DNA of 64,000 bases from Neckera pumila (lineage: Eukaryota; Streptophyta; Bryopsida; Hypnales; Neckeraceae): positions 1,364,001 through 1,428,000 of the forward strand of contig OZ018410.1 of the NCBI GenBank assembly GCA_963969595.1, given 5' to 3'. The position numbers were made by a program, and so were the translations under genes. The notes beneath the pieces were generated by a model. It did not search any database and had not been told where the DNA came from. It saw only the letters and a program-made list of their open reading frames with translations. Below, piece after piece: positions 58,213 to 64,000 of the stretch; positions within the stretch are counted from its first letter, which is position 1, and every line of letters starts with the position of its first letter.

Positions 58213-59656
58213 TCAACGAAGATTTTCATGATATTTTTGGAAGCATCCTTTTCGCCAACATATGAACTTATTGCCACAAGTAGGGCAATATGTTTTAGGT
58301 CTTGTCAATGGTAGTGAGCCATCATTGCAAACCACGCAAGGATTTTGGACCTTTGTAAATGCTGGATAACACCACGGGGGGTGCACTTAGTGTATCTAGT
58401 CCAAACTACATGCGAACAAAACTTTGTACCCCCTATATTATATCCTAAAATTTAAATAAATGAAAACAAAAAAAATATGAATATATTTTCCTAATTTGAA
58501 AGTTTATGTTTTGAATTATTGATATTTTTATTTGCTAATGATAATTAGTTACAAATTTTTGAAGTAAATAGATACACTGCAGAACTGAAAAATAACTTTC
58601 ACACCCCTATAGTATATACTAAAATATTGTCTAAAAAATGAACAAAAAATTCCTAAAAATAACTCTCTATTGAAAGTTCATTTTGAGTTGAATATTGATG
58701 CAACGGTCATCTAAATGTGTTCTCTATAAATATTTGAGTTGGAAAATATGCCATTTTAGGTTCATTTTCAACCTCTTCTAGAAATCATTCCATATTTCAT
58801 TTGAGTTGGAAATTTTGGCAATAGAAAACTATAGTCATTATCAAACAATGCTCAAAATTTTAGTTTGAAATTATAGTTTATTAGAAACCACTTGTTCGCA
58901 CGTGGTTTGTAGTAGTAGAACCAAGTGCCCTCCCCGAGGTCTTATCACTTTCATACCTCGATGGATCTGTGACAAGTAAGCATTTCGTAAGTAACTGGAA
59001 CCGATTTCTAGACATCAACTCAGAAATGGTAGGACAATGGAAAATAGAACCTTCTTTGTACCAAAAAGACTTCACATTTGGCTGGCGCCTCATATCCATG
59101 TATAATATGATGGCCAAAATACTTTCAATTCCAGTATAGTAAGATTCTGCCAACGGGGCCCCCCATATGTCCCCCCATCTGTATTCACCGCCATAGCATA
59201 CCAATTTGTCTCTGTCACAATGTCGCGTAAAATTCATGCGGGCCAAAACAACTCAATTAACGTGGAGAAACTGGGGAAATGACGTCCAAGGAAAGTAGAC
59301 GTCAAAGAGCCAAGAAATTCTTGAGGTTTCGAATCATATGTAAAATTTTTTTGCTGCCACGTACAATCCCGATATAAATATTTGATGCTATTGATATCCT
59401 TATCATTGTCATCATCATCCTCTTCTTTGTTTTCACTGTAATCAAACTCGAGATATTCAATGTCAAATTTGCTTCCACTATCATCTGCAAATTCAAACTT
59501 TCCATGTGTCAAAGCATACCCCAAAAGCCCACCCCCATCCAATTTGTCTTCTATCATCTTATGCCACATTTTGTTGCTGTGAATTTCATTCCAAATTGCA
59601 AACCCCCCTCCCCCCTTTTCAAAATGCACCAAGGAATGCATGACATTGTTCAACAA
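58213..59656 (-). pseudogene. piggyBac transposase remnant (N-terminal and C-terminal parts, catalytic core missing)
   Basis: Frame 1 (59656-59236) has an acidic stretch (SENKEEDDDDND) and ends SFSTLIELFWPA. One frame later, 59240-58881 continues ARMNFTRHCDRDKL, YYTGIESILAIILYMD, PNVKSFWYKEG and ISELMSRNRFQLLTKCL. This is the DDE_Tnp_1_7 N-terminal pattern (lfWp..., then W.....MSRNRF..L...L). 58352-58213 encodes PCVVCNDGS, KTYCPTCGNKFICWRKGC and FQKYHENLR before a stop, matching the cysteine-rich C-terminal finger of piggyBac transposases. The roughly 500 bp between (58880-58353) do not show the DDD catalytic core. A frameshift and this deletion make it inactive. A nested MITE begins 20 bp upstream (59677). 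Confidence 0.78.
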
Positions 59657-59676
59657 TGACGTTGTTCCTTCTCAAG

Positions 59677-61570
59677 CCCCTAAAGTCCTAAGGCCATTTT
59701 TCTGTCAAAAACCACTCAAAACTGCCGTTTTGGCTGTATTCATCCAAGAAGCCAAAAAACAACATTTTCTTAGAATGTAATCATAAGAACTTGTACTTCA
59801 CTTGTCAAAGATCATGTGGTAAGAAGTTCATGAAGTTTTACCATATAGATTGGAAGATATTAGCATTGAAAGTTAAAAAAGAAAGTATTTTTGAACACTG
59901 ACTTGCAATTTTAGATGACTTTGACCACCATTTGTGGATTTTTTTTTGCACTACAGACTTTGAATTTAAATTTTTTTATGTTGAAGATGTAAGTTGAAAG
60001 TCTATAAATTTAAAAAAAAAAATCACACACTTGATTTTCATTCTTTAAAAAATTGATAAGTAGAAGTAGGTCCAAGATTGAAAAAAACACTAAATCGTTA
60101 ATAGCTCTTAGATGGGATTGAAATACAATAATTCCAATGTTGAGATTGTTTTAGCAAACAAACACAACATTCTCCAAAAACAATTTGTAAAAAATTGTGC
60201 AAATTGCATTAAAAAATAAATCCTACAAGTTATGTTTTCAAAAAGATGCTTAGATTGCCTGAAAAACAAAGTTGTCCATAAGTTGCTCATTCTTAGTCCA
60301 AATAAAACGAATTGGAGGTTCACAAATAGACAACAATATAAAGTTTCAGAGAAAAAATGATATAAAATTTATTTTGATTTTTTGCAAATTTTTTTGTAAA
60401 ACTGCTGAGTTTAGTTTGAGGCTTTTTGTGGTATAACTTTTGTTCTTGGGCACCAACTTGCTTGTTTAAGATTAATTGAAACCATTGGGAAGTTTTGGGA
60501 CCATTTATAAACTTTGAAGGCATGCATTTTAGGAGATTGGTTCAACTGTGACTAATGTGACTAATACCTCCAAGGGGTATTAGTCACATTAGTCACAGTT
60601 GAAGAAACTTAGCTACAACTTTGCCTTGGGTGGATGAAACTTTCTAAAAAATTGTGTACATGTGACTTACTATATTAGTCACCTACATGTCAAATTGTAG
60701 AAGCATTGGACACTTTTTGAAATTTTCATGATTTTTTGATTGTTTTAAATCCAAATTATAATAAAAAAAAAGATTTAGCATTGACTTTTCTAATTTTACA
60801 TGTTGAGGTGCTTGTTTAGGATTAGTTGAAACTATTGGAAAATTTTGGGACCATTTTCAAACTTTGAAGGCATACATTTTAGGAGATTGGTTCAACTGTG
60901 ACTAATGTGACTAATACCCCTTGGGGGTATTAGTCACATTAGTCACAGTTGAAGAAACTTAGCTACAACTTTGCCTTGGGTGGATGAAACTTTCTAAAAA
61001 ATTGTGTACATGTGGCTTACTATATTAGTCACCTACATGTCAAATTGTAGAAGCATTGGACACTTTTTGAAATTTTCATGATTTTTTGATTGTTTTAAAT
61101 CCAAATTATAATAAAAAAAGGATTTAGCATTGACTTTTCTAATTTTACATGTTGAGGTGCTTGTTTAGGATTAGTTGAAACTATTGGAAAATTTTGGGAC
61201 CATTTTCAAACTTTGAAGGCATACGTTTTAGGAGATTGGTTCAACTGTGACTAATGTGACTAATACCCCTTGGGGGTATTAGTCACATTAGTCACAATTG
61301 AGTAAACTTAGCTACAACTTTGTCTTGGGTAGGTGAAACTTTCTAAAAATTTGTGTACATGTGGCTTGCTATATTAGGCACCTACATGTCAAATTGTACA
61401 AGCATTGAACACTTTTTGAATTTTTCACAATTTTTTGATTGTTTTAACTTCAAATTAAAACTAAAAAAGGACTTGGCATTTAATAAAATTTATATTTCCA
61501 AGAAGCTAATCAGTTCTTCTATCTTCTAGAAAAATTTCAAAAAGTTTCACTAAATTTAGGGCCATTTATT
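59677..61570. mobile_element. Nested piggyBac-like MITE (copy P7) lacking its right end
   Basis: It begins CCCCTAAAGTCCTAAGGCC after TCAAG. The interior runs parallel to 57054 onward and to copy P1 (AGATGACTTTGACCACCATTTG; TTGCACTACAGACTTTGAAT). After a break at about 60460 it resumes at about 61489 with CTATCTTCTAGAAAAATTTC, as in P1. The expected GGGGTTAA end is absent. The break is filled by the 350-bp tandem array. Confidence 0.6.
60461..61488. repeat. Three tandem ~350-bp units, each with a 63-bp perfect palindrome
   Basis: Units start at 60461, 60811 and 61160 (CTTGTTTA-GATTA-TTGAAA). Units one and two are nearly identical and the third has diverged at its end. Each carries an inverted repeat with arms of about 28-30 nt starting TTCAACTGTGACTAATGTGA (60541-60603, 60891-60953, 61240-61301). 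The arm itself repeats GTGACTAAT twice. Only the loop differs between units (TCCAAGG versus CTTGG-type). It sits inside the nested MITE P7. Confidence 0.92.
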
Positions 61571-61677
61571 GAAAATGTGAAATCAAAATTTGGAAATTGT
61601 ATCATGTGTGGCAAATAAAACATTTCCTAAGGATGGGTGGAAACGAACAAAGAAGACAAATATAAAAAACAACAAAA

Positions 61678-61751
61678 AACAAACAAACAAACAAACAAAC
61701 AAACAAACAAACAAACAAACAAACAAACAAACAAACAAACAAACAAACAAA
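61678..61751. repeat. (AAAC)n microsatellite
   Basis: About 18 uninterrupted AAAC units inside a longer A-rich tract (61650-61860). Open frames through it are products of the repeat. Confidence 0.97.
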
Positions 61752-61913
61752 AAAGCAAATTATAAAACCCAACAAAAAAAACAAAAACAAAAAGCAAATC
61801 CAAAATCCAATCCAATCCATCCAAAAACAAAAAACAATAAAAAAACACAAACTTGGGAGCAGGGGCTTACCTCTGTGCTGGGGTCGCTGCCTGGTGCTGC
61901 AAGTTGGCCGGGG

Positions 61914-62033
61914 GCGCTCCCTAGTTGGAGAAGCGCTGCCTTTCCGCTCCCAAGCCGAGGATGCGCTCCTTCCCCGTTCCCAAGTTGGGGATGCGTTCCC
62001 TCCCCGCTCCCAAGTTGGAGATGCGCTCCCCGC
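61914..62033. repeat. 30-bp GC-rich minisatellite, four units
   Basis: Units of exactly 30 bp read CCGCTCCCAAGTTGGAGATG-like, best conserved at 61944, 61974 and 62004. On the minus strand they would encode repeated (A/S)SPTWERG-type decapeptides, so the array could lie in coding sequence. Confidence 0.8.
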
Positions 62034-62117
62034 AAGATGACCGTCTATTGCTCCTGCTTCACCGTTTGCGGGAGCGTCAACGTCGGCCTCCTCCAAATTT
62101 TGTGAATTCATCGCGTT

Positions 62118-62542
62118 TCAATTCTTGAGGTCTAATCTCCGACTTGATTTTGCAATGCGCCTTGGATTGTGTAGTACTTCAGGAGGCCAGAGGAGATCAC
62201 TGAGATTGCAGAGTTCATGGGAGGAGTAGGGGCCTTCATCAAAATCATCTTCATCTAAATCTTCATAGCTTGATTCTCTACCTTCAATTTCGTACTCTTG
62301 GCTATTCATGAAATCTTGGTTGAACTCGCCAATAATGTCCATGTTGTCATTGAAAAAATTCTCTTCACCTTGCTGTGGTAACAGAGGCACGTATAGAGGT
62401 GTGGGATAATCTTCAAGTTCTTCATTTGAGAGATTCGTGGGTGATGGACTGTGGCATGGAGATTGCAAATTGGAAGGGCCTGCAAAATCTTGGGCAAGCA
62501 ATCTGCAGCTTTGACAAACAGGCAATCCATCCCATGCAACCT
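62118..62542 (-). other. Acidic open frame with a CxxC motif inside the piggyBac-like element
   Basis: The minus-strand frame opens near a possible acceptor (TCATTGTAG) at about 62543. It reads VAWDGLPVCQSCRLLAQDFAGPSN, then an acidic region (SSYEDLDEDDFDEG), ending SSRRLDLKN. An upstream mini-exon MPRRKITSSTNN (about 62627-62662) could splice to it in phase. Acidic N-termini occur in piggyBac transposases, so this might be the displaced transposase start or a second transposon gene. I cannot name it. Confidence 0.35.
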
Positions 62543-63697
62543 ACAATGACACAAATGAAAACTCAACTTAGAATTGGACAAAGTAATGCAAAATTTGAAG
62601 AAACGAAGCTGTAGAGTTACAACGATGTACATTGTTGGTGGAAGAAGTTATCTTGCGCCTCGGCATTGCACTCTCTTGATGCACACACAATGCTCCAATT
62701 CACAGCATTGATCAAATTCGCAAAGAGAAATACAGTTTTCAATGTAGCTCTTGTGAGAGAGAGTGGGCCTTCTTGCATTGTAGGAAGAATTTTTTCTTGA
62801 GATGTAGACCTTATGGAATTGTTTGCACAATCTCCCATGATGTACTTTGTAGGTAAGAGAGTCATGAATTTGCATTGCTATAATTGCACTTCTTTGCAGT
62901 ATTAGTGGTGACAGGAGTGAAGGACAGGTTGTCATTTTAGGTTAGATTTCTACAGCTTAGAGTGCTCTAATCTACCAAATGTTGGTCTAATTCATTGCAA
63001 AAGCTTGCATTAGGTGCCACACATAGAAATCATAGCCTCATAGTAGTAATGACTGCAAACTTTCTTGAAAATTTTGGCATTTTTGGACTCCCGCGGTCCA
63101 TTCATTGTTTGCCAGCATTTCAAAATTTGTCACAATTTTTCATCAAATTGCGCCGTCAAATCTCTTGCACCTTCACCATTTGCAGAGGATCCACAAATTT
63201 CAAGAAATTTGCCAAATTAGCCTTCAATTCAAAATTGCAAAATTGAGGAGGGAGCTTGCAGCCAAGTACAGCCTGCCGTGGGTCCCTCTTGTAGTGCCCG
63301 ATCGGGGGCCTCCCGTCCAACTGGGACATGGGCTGTCGACCGGGGGTCAGCCGGCTGCGATTGGGGGTCGCCCGACTGAGCCCAACCACACGGACTAACC
63401 CGCTACCCCAACCAAACTCGGGGGGCAGGCTCTTTCCCTTGACCCCTGGAAAATCAAGGGGAAATTTGGCTGACCAGCCTGCCCCTCAAGTTTGGTTTGG
63501 GCAAAAAATTGCCATAACTTTTTCATCCGACATCGGATTGGAATAAAAATTACATATCCACAAACCTCGCGGGAAACTACACGTCCTCAAAAAGTTTCAA
63601 AAAATCACACTAAAAATTGAGCCCGTAGGTACCTACCCGAACTCCAAATTGTCCCCCGAGGGGACAATGGGACTTACAATGGGACTTTAGGGGTTAA

Positions 63698-64000
63698 GGT
63701 AGCTGATCCATTTATGATCACCCCCCAATTTCCAATATGTAGGCTGTTGTCTTTCTGTAAATTTGTGGCTCAGTTTTGGGAGCAATTCTGGCGCATTATG
63801 ATTGGTTGCAAGGCATTCAATATTGCAACCAATCCTTGGTCGATTTTGCAATCACCCTATGGTCAGAAATAGAAAGGTCTATATCACCATTGTAGATTGA
63901 AGAGAATCTTCTACTAAGAAATTCACAGTAATTACATTTTGTGTAATATAATTCTGGACAAATATGCAATCCTTCCAAATTCTCTTTCCATATATCACGG
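63698..64000. other. Window edge, no gene seen
   Basis: About 300 bp after the TTAA of the large element. One ATTGCAACCAATC-type inverted repeat is present (63804-63832). Nothing is callable as a gene. Confidence 0.35.

Larger units (their letters stand above)
57054..63693 (-). mobile_element. 6.6-kb piggyBac-like element (copy P6) with transposase relics and nested repeats
   Basis: It is bounded by TTAA at 57050-57053 and 63694-63697. The ends match each other better than they match other copies: CCCCTAAAGTCCCAAGG and inverted CCCCTAAAGTCCCATTG. A subterminal palindrome-like block TTGTCCCCCGAGGGGACAA (63649-63667) and GCCCGTAGGTACCTACCCG precede the right end. Minus-strand piggyBac transposase remnants lie at 58213-59656. 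Interrupting insertions include another TTAA-type MITE (from 59677), a 350-bp tandem array and simple repeats. It plausibly descends from an autonomous parent of the small TTAA elements. Alternatively the outer ends belong to two different copies. Confidence 0.6.

Noticed and set aside
60541..61301. CRISPR-like array
   Set aside because: Repeats are about 350 bp apart, palindromic, with no short spacers and in a plant genome. They are tandem repeats, not CRISPR.
61590..62105. 171-codon frame with Gln/Thr/Asn-Lys repeats
   Set aside because: It is created by the (AAAC)n microsatellite and the 30-bp minisatellite. There is no independent coding evidence.

Overview
The window is nuclear DNA of a land plant. 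The evidence is a 15-exon gene with GT-AG introns, homologues of plant mitochondrial and nuclear housekeeping proteins, and very long AT-rich stretches filled with nested DNA transposons. A decayed kinase with a HGDLKALN-type catalytic loop and a small NTTVIVNN protein recall families I associate with mosses and liverworts. A bryophyte such as a Sphagnum-like moss is my best guess, with only moderate confidence.

Layout. 1-711 holds the last exons of an unrecognised plus-strand gene. 712-8180 is repeat-rich: two copies of a 4-bp-TSD element, a PIF/Harbinger transposase scrap, and a CACTA-like element carrying a TTAA-flanked element. 8184-9925 (minus) holds three exons of the U4/U6 splicing factor PRP3, one of them split by a TTAA-flanked insertion. 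12043-17813 (plus) is a complete AFG1/LACE1-type mitochondrial AAA+ ATPase gene. 18-43 kb is an AT-rich desert of mutually nested elements. Inside it are an intronless histidine-phosphatase (phosphoglycerate-mutase-like) gene with an in-frame TGA (21420-22592), a SERAC1-like hydrolase relic (about 27 kb) and a tRNA-like SINE. 43383-45817 (plus) is an intact, GC-rich gene for a MOCOS-like class V aminotransferase-fold protein. 46.1-49.7 kb is a decayed protein kinase gene, and 51104-51475 (minus) is a small intact gene. 57054-63693 is a 6.6-kb composite with TTAA/CCCCTAAAG ends that contains piggyBac transposase remnants.

The main discovery-type signal is a family of piggyBac-like elements: TTAA target duplication, ends reading CCCCTAAAg, about 0.65-1.1 kb non-autonomous copies, and one 6.6-kb copy with transposase relics. 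At least nine copies or fragments lie in 64 kb. One is inside a PRP3 exon, and others host or sit in CACTA, foldback and TA-flanked MITEs. A second family has ends reading GGGTGATTGCAAGAAA and 4-bp target duplications; some members are huge inverted repeats. The four recognisable cellular genes are functionally unrelated (splicing, mitochondrial proteostasis, phosphoryl transfer, PLP-fold protein) and show no operon-like logic, as expected for a plant.
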